From assembly GCF_005403045.1 (NCBI RefSeq), contig NZ_BJCL01000001.1, forward strand, positions 682,001 to 746,000: a stretch of DNA of 64,000 nucleotides, in the 5' to 3' direction. Under the pieces are notes generated by a model. That model was not told the origin of the DNA. It did no database searches and worked only from the letters and a program-made list of their open reading frames with translations. This DNA is from Pseudaquabacterium pictum (lineage in GTDB: Bacteria > Pseudomonadota > Gammaproteobacteria > Burkholderiales > Burkholderiaceae_C). Of this stretch, positions 18,324-26,624 are shown in pieces (position 1 is the stretch's first letter; every line of letters begins with the position of its first letter). A program made the position numbers and the translations under genes.

Positions 18324-20351
18324 TCAGGGCACCAGGCCGATGCGCGCCCAGCCCAGGCGCGGGCTCATGGTGTCGATGTGCCAGGCCTCGGGGTCGAAGG
18401 CCCGGCGGGTGGGCGGTGCCACCGGTGGCAGGCCGGGCGGCGGCTCGGCATCGACGATGCGGGCGCGGCCGGCCGCCAGATCGGCCAGCAGCCGGCGGTC
18501 GGTGTCGTCGCGGTCCCAGGGCCGGGCGCCGACGGCGCCGGGCAGCTCGCCGGCCAGCACGGCCGCCGGCCGGATCCGCAGGCCGGGCGGCAGGTCGGCC
18601 TCGGGCAGCGGCAGCACCGCGGCCTGGCCGGTGCCGGCCAGGGCCACCAGCGGCACCGGCGCGCCCTGGCGGTCGAAGGCCAGGTTGTCGTGCAGGTGCA
18701 GTTCCACCGGACCGGCGCCCCGCAGCGTGAACAGCGCAGTGCCAGGCTCGGTGTCCGGGCCGTGGCGCAGCAGGTTGCCCACCAGGCTCAGGCGGCCGGT
18801 CTGCCAGGGCTTGTCGCCCCACTCCTGCGGCCACAGGTTGTAGTGCACCGCCAGCCGGCCGGGGTTGACGATCAGGTTGTTGACCATCGCACCGCGGGCG
18901 CCGCCCTTGAACAGCGCATTGCGCTCGCGGTTGGACACGTAGACGTTGCCATACAGCAGCACGCCGGTGGCGTTGTCGTGCACCAGCGTGCCCTTGGAAT
19001 GCTCGCCCTTGGCATGCACCGAATGCGACAGGCCCTCGTAGATCAGGTTGTGGCTGAAGGTGATGCGGTGCGAGGTGGCGCGGCGCCAGTCGTCGGGCGT
19101 CTCGTCGGCGCGGCCGGCGCCGAAGCGCGGGCCCGAGGCCGACAGGTTCTCGTCGGTGCCCCAGGAGAAGCTGCAGTGGTCGACGACCACGTCGCGGGCC
19201 CCGCCGGCGGTCGACAGCCCGTCCTGGTCGCCGCCGCCCTGCCGCGGCCGGCCCCAGCCACCGGGCCGGAAGCGCAGGTGCTGCAGCACCACATCGTGGG
19301 TGCGCACCACCGTCTCGGCACGGATGAGGGTGATGCCCGGGCTGGGCGCCGTCTGGCCGGCGATGGTGAGGTGCGGCTGGCGGATCTCCAGGGTGCCGCC
19401 GGCCAGGTCGATCACGCCGCCGACCTCGAAGACGATGGTGCGCGGGCCCGGCGTGTCGATCGCCGCCCGCAGCGAGCCGGGCCCGTCGGCCGCCAGTGTG
19501 GTCACCCGCAGGATGGCGCCGCCGGCGCCGCCGCGGGTGGCCGTCCAGCCGCGCATGTCGGCCGGGCCGATGGAAAACCGCTGTGACGGCGGCAGCACTG
19601 TCGCGCAGTCGGGCTGCGGTGTGCGCGGCGTGTCCAGCGCCGGCACCGCCCGGGCCAGCTGGCGCTGCACCAGCTCGGCGAAGACACAGGCGCCGCGGTG
19701 TCCGAGGTGGGTGCGGTCGAAGCGCGGATCGCCTGGCGGCGCCTCGGCCAGGTCGTCGGCGCCGGCCTGGCCGAGCGGCTGCACCAGGGCCATGCTGGCG
19801 GCATGCAGGTCGACCAGCGGCACCCGCTGGGCGCTGGCCACCCGCCGCACCGCCGCGGCCCAGGGGCCGAGGTTGTCGTCGAGCCGGTCGCCACGGAAGC
19901 TGCGGCGGGTCAGCGGCGTCACCAGCACCGGCTGCGCGCCGGCGGCCCGGGCCTCGGCCACATAGCGGGCCAGGTTGGCCGGGAACTCGGTGTCCAGGTC
20001 GGTCGAGCGGCCGGGCTTGCCGGGCTGGTCGTTGTGGCCGAACTGCACCAGCACATGGGCCGTGCCGCTGCCCGCCGGCCGGGCACGCAGCCGGGCCAGC
20101 AGCGCCTCCCACAGGCCTTCGGCGCGGTAGCTCAGCGTGCTGCGGCCGCCCTTGGCGAGGTTGATGCAGTCCAGCGCCGGCTGCAGCCGCGCGCACAGCG
20201 CATCGCCGTAGCCGGTGGCGGTGGCCATCGTCGAATCGCCGACCAGGTAGGCCGCGGGCGGTGCGGGCTGGGCCAGGCAGGGCATGGCAGCGGCCAGCAG
20301 CAGGGCCACGGCCCGGCGGGCTGCGCGCCGCAGGCCGGTGGCTGCCGTCAT
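18324..20351 (-). CDS. Secreted fusion: CE12-like rhamnogalacturonan acetylesterase plus PL1-like pectate lyase
   Basis: A 675-residue exported enzyme with a signal peptide (residues 1-27, ALLLAAAMPCLAQ). Residues 33-235 are an SGNH/GDSL esterase of the rhamnogalacturonan-acetylesterase type: nucleophile Ser40 in VGDSTM, GHND at 105-108 and DRTH (Asp212, His215). Residues 270-675 are a right-handed beta-helix lyase of PL1 type (GPGSLRAAIDTPGPRTIVF, VVVDHCSFSWGTDENLS, SHNLIYEGLSHSVHAKGEH). It would deacetylate and cleave pectic backbone outside the cytoplasm. The ATG at 20351 overlaps the upstream enolase-family stop, making it the last gene of the minus-strand operon. The lyase substrate (homogalacturonan or rhamnogalacturonan) is uncertain. 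Confidence 0.85.
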   Translation of the reverse strand: MTAATGLRRAARRAVALLLAAAMPCLAQPAPPAAYLVGDSTMATATGYGDALCARLQPALDCINLAKGGRSTLSYRAEGLWEALLARLRARPAGSGTAHVLVQFGHNDQPGKPGRSTDLDTEFPANLARYVAEARAAGAQPVLVTPLTRRSFRGDRLDDNLGPWAAAVRRVASAQRVPLVDLHAASMALVQPLGQAGADDLAEAPPGDPRFDRTHLGHRGACVFAELVQRQLARAVPALDTPRTPQPDCATVLPPSQRFSIGPADMRGWTATRGGAGGAILRVTTLAADGPGSLRAAIDTPGPRTIVFEVGGVIDLAGGTLEIRQPHLTIAGQTAPSPGITLIRAETVVRTHDVVLQHLRFRPGGWGRPRQGGGDQDGLSTAGGARDVVVDHCSFSWGTDENLSASGPRFGAGRADETPDDWRRATSHRITFSHNLIYEGLSHSVHAKGEHSKGTLVHDNATGVLLYGNVYVSNRERNALFKGGARGAMVNNLIVNPGRLAVHYNLWPQEWGDKPWQTGRLSLVGNLLRHGPDTEPGTALFTLRGAGPVELHLHDNLAFDRQGAPVPLVALAGTGQAAVLPLPEADLPPGLRIRPAAVLAGELPGAVGARPWDRDDTDRRLLADLAAGRARIVDAEPPPGLPPVAPPTRRAFDPEAWHIDTMSPRLGWARIGLVP

Positions 20352-21430
20352 GCCGCGCTGGCGCGCATGTGCGCCTCGATGGCCGCCCGGTCCACCCGCA
20401 CGCCCAGGCCGGGCGTCTCGCCCAGGTGCAGGCCGCCGTCGGCCACGCGCTGGTCGTAGTCGATGCCCAGCGGGCGTTCGTCCAGCTCCTTCACCTCCAG
20501 CAGGGTGTGGTTGGGCACCGCGGTGGCGGCATGCGCCACCAGGTGGCCGCGGTAGCTGACCAGGCTGACCGGCAGGCCGTGCAGCTGCGCCGCCGCGGCC
20601 AGCCGCAGGAAGTGGGTGATGCCGGTGATCATCGAGGTCTGCACCACGTCCAGCGCGCCGGCCGCCAGCAGCGGCTGGTACTGCTCCAGGCCGCTCAGGT
20701 TCTCGCCGCTGGCCACGTTGGCGCGCACGCCGGCGCGCACCAGCGCATGGCCCGGCGCATCCCAGCGGCGCACCGGCTCTTCCACCCAGTGCAGCGGCAG
20801 CGCCTGCTCGATCTGCGCCACATGGCGCAGCGCGTCCTTCGGGCTCAGCGCCTCGTTGATGTCGAGCATCAGCTTCACCGGCTGGCCGCTGCGGGCGTAG
20901 ACACGCTGCAGCAGCTGCAGCCGGTGCAGGTCGGCCTGCGGATCGGCGCCGCCCTTGAGCTTGGCCGCACTGAAGCCGTGGGTCAGGTAGCACTCGTGCA
21001 GGGCCACCAGGGCGGCATCGTCGAGCCCGTAGTCCAGCGCCGAGGCATAGCCCGGCACGAACGGCGTGCGCCCGCCCAGCAGGCGCCACAGCGGTTCGCC
21101 GGCGAGCTGGGCCTTCAGGTCCCACAGCGCCATGTCGACGGCGCCGATGGCGCTGAACACCGCGCCGCCGTGGCCGGTCTTGAACACCCGGGCCAACATG
21201 CGGTCGTAGAGCGCCGGCACGGCACGCGGGTCTTCGCCCTCGACCACCGGGAACACGCGCTCGATGCCCTCGTGCGGGGCCAGGCCCACGCCGGTGCGGC
21301 CGTCGTCGGTGTGCAGCAGCAGCACCGGCACCGGCCGGCTGCCGTCACGGTTGATGCTGTTCACATCGCCGATCGGCCGGCCCCAGCGCTGCAGGCTGCA
21401 CAGGGAGGTGTAGGCCACCACGCGGGTCAT
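20348..21430 (-). CDS. Enolase-superfamily (mandelate racemase/muconate lactonizing) enzyme A
   Basis: A 360-residue cytoplasmic enzyme with the capping domain and TIM barrel of the enolase superfamily. The K-x-K motif is Lys157/Lys159 (FSAAKLKGG). Metal ligands are Asp190 (LMLDINEA), Glu217 or Glu218 (HWVEEP) and Glu243 (SGEN). Such enzymes dehydrate or isomerise sugar acids and lactones. In this pectin locus, with uronate dehydrogenase on the other arm, galactarolactone cycloisomerase or a sugar-acid dehydratase is the likely class, but the sequence does not settle it. It lies 33 bases after the ABC ATPase gene and overlaps the CE12-PL1 start. Confidence 0.8.
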   Translation of the reverse strand: MTRVVAYTSLCSLQRWGRPIGDVNSINRDGSRPVPVLLLHTDDGRTGVGLAPHEGIERVFPVVEGEDPRAVPALYDRMLARVFKTGHGGAVFSAIGAVDMALWDLKAQLAGEPLWRLLGGRTPFVPGYASALDYGLDDAALVALHECYLTHGFSAAKLKGGADPQADLHRLQLLQRVYARSGQPVKLMLDINEALSPKDALRHVAQIEQALPLHWVEEPVRRWDAPGHALVRAGVRANVASGENLSGLEQYQPLLAAGALDVVQTSMITGITHFLRLAAAAQLHGLPVSLVSYRGHLVAHAATAVPNHTLLEVKELDERPLGIDYDQRVADGGLHLGETPGLGVRVDRAAIEAHMRASAA

Positions 21431-21463
21431 CGTCGGGATCTCCAGAAGGGCTTGGTTCGGTTG

Positions 21464-22228
21464 TCAGGCATCGGCCGCCGCCAGCAGCGCCCGGGTGTAG
21501 GCATGCCGGGCCTGGCCGGCGCAGAGGGCGTCGGTGGTCAGTGTCTCGACGATGCGGCCCTGCTGCATCACCGCCAGCCGGTCGCACAGGTGGGCCACCA
21601 CCCCCAGATCATGGCTCACCAGCAGGTAGCTCAGACCCTGGGTGCGGCGCAGCGTGGCCAGCAGGTTCAGAACCTCGGCCTGCACCGACACATCCAGCGC
21701 CGAGGTGGGCTCGTCCAGCAGCAGCAGCGGCGACTCCAGCACCAGGGCGCGGGCGATGGCCACCCGCTGGCGCTGCCCGCCCGACAGCTGGTGCGGCCAG
21801 CGGTGGCGGAAGTGCAGCGGCAGGCCGACCTGGGCCAGCACGGCATCGATGCGCCGGTCGATGTCACCCAGCCCCTGCACCCGCAGCGGCTCGGCCAGCG
21901 CGGTGTGCACCGTGTGGCGCGGGTGCAGCGAACCGTACGGATCCTGGAACACCATCTGCACCCGCCGCGCGTGGGCGGCGCTGGCGCCGCCGGCATAGGG
22001 CTGGCCGGCGATGGCGATGCGGCCCTGCCAGTGCCGGTACTGCCCGGCCAGGCAGCGCAGCACCGTGGTCTTGCCCGAGCCCGATTCGCCAACCAGGCCG
22101 AAGGCCTCGCCAGGGGCCAGGTCGAGGTCGATGCCCTGCAGCACGGGGCGTGCGCGGCCGGCACCGTCGTCGAAGGCGAGCGTGAGCCCGCGCACCTGCA
22201 GCATCGGGGTGGTGTCGGTCATGGTCAT
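21464..22228 (-). CDS. Dipeptide/oligopeptide-type ABC importer, ATP-binding subunit 2 (DppF/OppF-like)
   Basis: A 254-residue ATPase with Walker A GESGSGKTT, Q-loop VFQDPYGSLHPR, signature LSGGQRQR, Walker B LLLLDEPTSALD and the switch His in LLVSHDL. The start ATG 22228 overlaps the stop of the partner ATPase. The family powers uptake of peptides, nickel or, in many saccharolytic bacteria, oligosaccharides. Its place between two enolase-family genes in a pectin operon favours a pectic oligosaccharide or sugar-acid conjugate, which is inference. All five importer genes overlap by four bases, so the complex is made stoichiometrically. Confidence 0.9.
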   Translation of the reverse strand: MTMTDTTPMLQVRGLTLAFDDGAGRARPVLQGIDLDLAPGEAFGLVGESGSGKTTVLRCLAGQYRHWQGRIAIAGQPYAGGASAAHARRVQMVFQDPYGSLHPRHTVHTALAEPLRVQGLGDIDRRIDAVLAQVGLPLHFRHRWPHQLSGGQRQRVAIARALVLESPLLLLDEPTSALDVSVQAEVLNLLATLRRTQGLSYLLVSHDLGVVAHLCDRLAVMQQGRIVETLTTDALCAGQARHAYTRALLAAADA

Positions 22229-23091
22229 CGCGCCCAGGCCGCATCGCGCTGCAGCACCGGCAGCTGCGCGCGGCGGTGGCGCAGGCCGGGCACGGCGTCG
22301 AGCAGGCCGCGGGTGTAGGGATGGGTGGCCTCGTCCAGATCGGCCGCGGCGATGGTCTCCACCACCCGGCCGGCATACAGCACCAGCACCCGGTCGCAGA
22401 AGCGGCGCACCAGCGGCAGGTCGTGGCTGACGAACAGCACCGACAGACCCTGCTCGGCCACCAGTTCGTCCAGCAGGGCCAGCACCTCCTGGCGCACCGA
22501 CACGTCCAGCGCCGAGGTGGGCTCGTCGGCGATCAGCAGCTGCGGCGTCTGCGCCAGCATCATCGCGATCATCACCCGCTGGCCCATGCCGCCGGACAGC
22601 TGGTGCGGATGCTGGCCGGCCACGCGCTGCGGCTCGCGGATGTGCACCCGCGCCAGCAGCTGGTGCACCCGGTCGGCGCATTCGCCCCGCGGCAGGCGGC
22701 GGTCGCGCTGCACGCTCTCGGCGATCTGTGCGCCCACCGTCATCACCGGGTTCAGCGAGAACTTCGGATCCTGCATGATCATCGCCATGCGCCGGCCGCG
22801 CAGGGCGGCCATCTGCGCCGGGTTGGCCGCCAGCAGGTCGCATCCGTCGAACTGCAGCCGCGACGCGGTGATCTGCGCCTGGCGCGGCAGCAGGCGCAGC
22901 AGCGCCCGGCCGACCGTGGTCTTGCCCGAGCCGGATTCGCCCACCAGCGCCAGCTTCTCGCGGCCGAGCGTGAACGACACGCCCTGCACCACCGGCACCG
23001 CGCCGGCGCCCTGGCCGTAGGTGACGCGCAGGTCCTGCACGTCCAGCAGCGGCGTGGTGGGCGGGGTGGGCGGGGGGGCGGTGGTGGTCAT
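22225..23091 (-). CDS. Dipeptide/oligopeptide-type ABC importer, ATP-binding subunit 1 (DppD/OppD-like)
   Basis: A 288-residue ATPase. A Thr/Pro-rich start is followed by Walker A GESGSGKTT, Q-loop IMQDPKFSLNPVMT, signature LSGGMGQR, Walker B LLIADEPTSALD and VLFVSHDLPLVRRFCD. The C-terminal THPYTRGLLDAVPGL stretch is diagnostic of the Opp/Dpp family, which usually carries an extra C-terminal domain; here that region is short and lacks an evident iron-sulfur cysteine cluster. ATG 23091 overlaps the permease stop. Confidence 0.9.
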   Translation of the reverse strand: MTTTAPPPTPPTTPLLDVQDLRVTYGQGAGAVPVVQGVSFTLGREKLALVGESGSGKTTVGRALLRLLPRQAQITASRLQFDGCDLLAANPAQMAALRGRRMAMIMQDPKFSLNPVMTVGAQIAESVQRDRRLPRGECADRVHQLLARVHIREPQRVAGQHPHQLSGGMGQRVMIAMMLAQTPQLLIADEPTSALDVSVRQEVLALLDELVAEQGLSVLFVSHDLPLVRRFCDRVLVLYAGRVVETIAAADLDEATHPYTRGLLDAVPGLRHRRAQLPVLQRDAAWAR

Positions 23092-23969
23092 TGCTGGCGC
23101 GGATCCAGGGCGTCGTTCAGGCCGTCGCCCAGCAGGTTGAAGGCCATGCTGACGGCCAGGATGGCCGCGCCGGGCGCGGCCACCAGCCACCAGCTGTCGA
23201 GCATGTAGCGGCGGCCCTCGGCGATCATCGCGCCCCACTCGGGCAGCGGCGGCTGCGCGCCCAGGCCCAGGAAGCCCAGGCCGGCGGCCGTCAGCACCAC
23301 CGAGGCCATGTTCATCGTCAGCCGCACCAGCACCGAGGGCAGGCACAGCGGCGCCAGGTGCAGCAGCAGGATGCGGGCATGCGAGGCGCCCTGCAACTGC
23401 GCGGCGACGATGAAGTCGGCCTGCCGCAGCGTCATCGCCTCGGCCCGCGCCAGCCGGGCTATCGGCGGCCAGGCGGTCAGCGCGATCGCCAGCACGGCAT
23501 GGTCCAGGCCGGGGCCCAGCGCCGCGACGAAGGCCAGGGCCAGCACCAGCCCGGGGAAAGACAGCACGATGTCGGTCAGCCGCATCAGCACCGCATCCAC
23601 GGCGCCACCGAACCAGCCCGCCACCACGCCCACCGCCATGCCCAGCGGCCCGACCACGACGGTGACGAGCACGACGATGAACAGCGTGATGCGGGTGCCG
23701 TGCAGCAGGCGGCTGAAGACATCGCGTCCGAACTCGTCGGTGCCGAACCAGTGGTCCGCACCGGGCGGCTGCAACGCCCGCGCCAGGTTCTGCGCCAGCG
23801 GGTCATGCGGTGCCATCCAGGGTGCCAGCGCGGCCAGCAGCACCAGCCCCGCGATCACCACCAGGCCGGCCGCCGTCAACGGGTTGCGCAGCAGCCGCCG
23901 CGCCAGCGCGGCCGCTTCACCGGACCAGGCGCTGCGTGCGCCAGCGGATGCCTGCGCCGCCGCCGTCAT
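23088..23969 (-). CDS. Dipeptide/oligopeptide-type ABC importer, permease 2 (DppC/OppC-like)
   Basis: A 293-residue inner-membrane permease. About six hydrophobic segments follow an N-terminal cytoplasmic stretch. HWFGTDEFGRDVFSRLLHGTR near residues 72-92 is the OppC signature, and the ATPase-contact EAA-like loop is EAMTLRQADFIVAAQLQGAS. It ends GDGLNDALDPR, as is usual for DppC. ATG 23969 overlaps the stop of permease 1. Confidence 0.92.
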   Translation of the reverse strand: MTAAAQASAGARSAWSGEAAALARRLLRNPLTAAGLVVIAGLVLLAALAPWMAPHDPLAQNLARALQPPGADHWFGTDEFGRDVFSRLLHGTRITLFIVVLVTVVVGPLGMAVGVVAGWFGGAVDAVLMRLTDIVLSFPGLVLALAFVAALGPGLDHAVLAIALTAWPPIARLARAEAMTLRQADFIVAAQLQGASHARILLLHLAPLCLPSVLVRLTMNMASVVLTAAGLGFLGLGAQPPLPEWGAMIAEGRRYMLDSWWLVAAPGAAILAVSMAFNLLGDGLNDALDPRQQ

Positions 23970-24976
23970 GCCCTGGCCCTCGGATCGAACACCCGGTACA
24001 GCGCATCGGCGCCCAGGTTCAGCGCGACGAACAGCAGGCCCACCACCAGCACCGATCCCATCACCGCATTCATGTCGCCCAGCAGCAGGCTGCTGGTGAG
24101 GTAGCTGCCGAAGCCGGGCCAGCCGAACACCGTCTCGACCAGCACCGCGCCTTCCAGCAGGCCGCCGTAGGCCAGGGCCAGGATGGTCAGCAACTGCACC
24201 CGGATGTTGCGGAACGCATGGCCCCAGACCACCTGCCACTCGGGCAGGCCCTTGACCCGGGCGGTGGTGACGTACTCCTGCGACAGCTGCGCCAGCATGA
24301 AGGCGCGGGTCATGCGGCTGAGGTAGGCCATCGAGTGCAGGCCCAGCACGCAGGCCGGCAGCAGCAGGTGGCGCAGCGCGCTCTGGAAGGCCGCGCCATC
24401 GCCGGCCAGCAGCGCATCCACCAGCAGCAGGCCGGTGCGGTTGGGCACCGTGCCCTCGAAGGCCAGTCCGATGCGGCCGATGCCGCCAGCCCAGCCCAGC
24501 CAGGCGTAGAACACCAGCAGGCCCATCATGCCGAACCAGAACACCGGCGTGGAATGGCCCAGCAGGCCGACGACGCGGGCCAGGTGATCGGGCCAGCGGC
24601 GGTGGTGGCTGGCGGCCAGCACGCCCAGCGGCACGCCCAGCACGGTGCCGATCAGGATGGCCAGCGTGGCCAGCTCCACCGTGGCGGGCAGCACACGGGC
24701 CAGGTCGGTGGCCACCGGATTGCCGGTCAGCAGGGCCCGGCCCAGGTCGCCCCGGGCCAGCGCATGCAGATACCCCGCGAACTGCAGCGCCAGCGGCTGG
24801 TCCAGCCCCATGTCGCGGCGCACCTGCTCGTAGGTGGCGCGGTCGGCGTCGGGCCCGACGACGGCCAGCACCGGGTCCAGCGGCATCACCCGGCCGATCA
24901 GGAAGGTCAGCAGCAGCAGGCCCAGCAGCGTGGCCGCGATGCCGCCGCTGCCGCGCAGCAGTCTGCCCGCCGTCAT
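23966..24976 (-). CDS. Dipeptide/oligopeptide-type ABC importer, permease 1 (DppB/OppB-like)
   Basis: A 336-residue inner-membrane permease with six hydrophobic segments. RRDMGLDQPLALQFAGYL near residue 54 and the GDLGRALLTGNPVATDLA stretch are typical of DppB. The ATPase-contact loop is EYVTTARVKGLPEWQVVWGH, and VETVFGWPGFGSYL is also a family hallmark. It overlaps the upstream substrate-binding gene and the downstream permease gene by four bases each. Confidence 0.92.
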   Translation of the reverse strand: MTAGRLLRGSGGIAATLLGLLLLTFLIGRVMPLDPVLAVVGPDADRATYEQVRRDMGLDQPLALQFAGYLHALARGDLGRALLTGNPVATDLARVLPATVELATLAILIGTVLGVPLGVLAASHHRRWPDHLARVVGLLGHSTPVFWFGMMGLLVFYAWLGWAGGIGRIGLAFEGTVPNRTGLLLVDALLAGDGAAFQSALRHLLLPACVLGLHSMAYLSRMTRAFMLAQLSQEYVTTARVKGLPEWQVVWGHAFRNIRVQLLTILALAYGGLLEGAVLVETVFGWPGFGSYLTSSLLLGDMNAVMGSVLVVGLLFVALNLGADALYRVFDPRARA

Positions 24977-26616
24977 GCCCGGGCCTCCGCCGCCGGCAGC
25001 TTGGACACGCCGTGCAGCCGCGTCGTGCCCGCCGGATGGCCGGCATAGCCCTGCACCACGCGGCGCAGCACCTGGGTGTCCAGCACCTGGGCGATCGGCT
25101 GCAGGCCGCCCACCACGGCATCGGCGCGTTCCTGCGCCTGCTGGTAGAGCGCACGCTGACGCGCTGGGTCGCGCTCCAGCAGCGCCTGCTCGATCAGGCC
25201 GTTGAGCACCGCATCGGCATGGCCGGTGCGCCAGCCCTGGAAGTTGCTGAGCTTGGCGCTGTCGCGGTTGTCGGGGTTGTAGAGCAGCGCGCGCAGGCTG
25301 GAGTGCGGGTGCGGCTCGGACCCGCCGCCGCCGCGGCCGACGACGAGGTCGAAGCTGCGCTCGCGCATCGCGCCATAGACCTGGTTGCCGGTGCCGGGCA
25401 GGATGGACGCGCGGATGCCGGCCTGGGCCAGCGTGGCCTGCACGCTGGTGGCGATGGCAGTGAACGGCGCCTCGGCGATGACGCGGATGGTGGTGTCGAA
25501 GCCGCCGGCCAGGCCGGCCTCGGCCAGCAGGCGGCGGGCTTCTGCCACGTCGAGCCGGTAGCCGGGCTGCGGCAGCGAGGCCGGCAGCCCCGGCGGCACC
25601 GGGCGCTGCTGCAGCTCGCCGTAGAACGGCAGCACGCCGTCGGCCACGCCCTGGAAGTCGATCAGGTGGCGCAGCACGGCGCGCCGCACCCGCTCGTCGG
25701 TGAACGGCGCCCGGCGGGCGTTGACGGCCAGGTAGTACAGGTTGCCGCGGCGCACCCGCTCCACCGCCAGGTCGGGCCGCCGGGCCAGGGCGCGCACATC
25801 GGGCGCCGACAGGCCCCCGGCCACGTCCAGGTCGCCGCGCGACAGCATCAGCCGCAGCGTCTGCGATTCGGTCATGTGGCGCAGCACCACGCGGCGCAGC
25901 CGGGCCGGCCCGCGCCAGTGGCCGGGGGCCCGCTGCAGCGTCAGCAATTCCTTCGGCCGCCAGGCCTCCAGCACGAAGGCGCCGGAGCCGGCGGCATGGG
26001 TGGTCAGCCAGGTCGCGCCCAAGTCGCTGCCCCGGGCCTCGGTGCGGGCCTGGGCCATCACGGCGGCCCGGTCGAGCACGCAGGCGCTCATCGACGTGGC
26101 CAGCGTGGCGAGCACCAGGGCCGGGTCGGTGGGCTGCGGCAGCGTGATCTGCAGGGTGTGCGGATCGGTGGCGCGCACCAGGGCATCGGCGTTGGTGGCA
26201 CTGAAACCGTAGCTCTTCCACACCGTGGCGGGCGCCAGGTTCAGCCGCAGCACCCGCTGCAGCGACCAGGCGGCATCGTCCGCCGTCACCGGCCGGCCGC
26301 CGGCGAAGGCCGGGCCGCTGCGCAGGCGGAACTGCAGCAAGCGGCCACCCTCGGCCACCTGCCACGCCTCGGCCAGCCCGGGCAGCAGCCGGGTGGTGTC
26401 GGCCGCATCGGTCTCCAGCAGGTGGTCGTAGAGGTTGCAGGCCACGGCCAGTGCGTCCAGGCCGGTGGCGCTGCCGGGGTCCAGCGACAGCAGGTTGTTC
26501 ATGCTCATGCCCACCAGCAGCTGGTCGGCCGCGGCATCGGCAGCCTGCACCGGCGCAGCAGCCCAGGCCGCCACGGCTGCCGCAGGGGCCAGAGCAGTGA
26601 ACTGGCGGCGCTGCAT
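24973..26616 (-). CDS. SBP_bac_5-type periplasmic substrate-binding protein
   Basis: A 547-residue exported binding protein of the dipeptide/oligopeptide (family 5) cluster. The N-terminus MQRRQFTALAPAAAVAAWAA is a twin-arginine-like signal peptide. The mature part has the expected features: LSLDPGSATGLDALAVACNLYDHL near residue 45, FRLRSGPAFAGGRPVTADDAAW, and VLRHLIDFQGVADGVLPFYGEL. It delivers substrate to the permeases encoded directly downstream. Family-5 binding proteins in Thermotoga and other saccharolytic bacteria bind oligosaccharides, so a pectin-derived ligand fits the locus, but ligand specificity cannot be read off. Confidence 0.9.
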   Translation of the reverse strand: MQRRQFTALAPAAAVAAWAAAPVQAADAAADQLLVGMSMNNLLSLDPGSATGLDALAVACNLYDHLLETDAADTTRLLPGLAEAWQVAEGGRLLQFRLRSGPAFAGGRPVTADDAAWSLQRVLRLNLAPATVWKSYGFSATNADALVRATDPHTLQITLPQPTDPALVLATLATSMSACVLDRAAVMAQARTEARGSDLGATWLTTHAAGSGAFVLEAWRPKELLTLQRAPGHWRGPARLRRVVLRHMTESQTLRLMLSRGDLDVAGGLSAPDVRALARRPDLAVERVRRGNLYYLAVNARRAPFTDERVRRAVLRHLIDFQGVADGVLPFYGELQQRPVPPGLPASLPQPGYRLDVAEARRLLAEAGLAGGFDTTIRVIAEAPFTAIATSVQATLAQAGIRASILPGTGNQVYGAMRERSFDLVVGRGGGGSEPHPHSSLRALLYNPDNRDSAKLSNFQGWRTGHADAVLNGLIEQALLERDPARQRALYQQAQERADAVVGGLQPIAQVLDTQVLRRVVQGYAGHPAGTTRLHGVSKLPAAEARA

Positions 26617-26624
26617 GGGTGGGC

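Noticed and set aside
20352-21125. Extension of the CE12-PL1 fusion upstream of 20351
   Set aside because: That part of the frame is an Arg/Ala/Gly-rich shadow of the enolase-family gene; the signal peptide starts at 20351, overlapping the stop of that gene.
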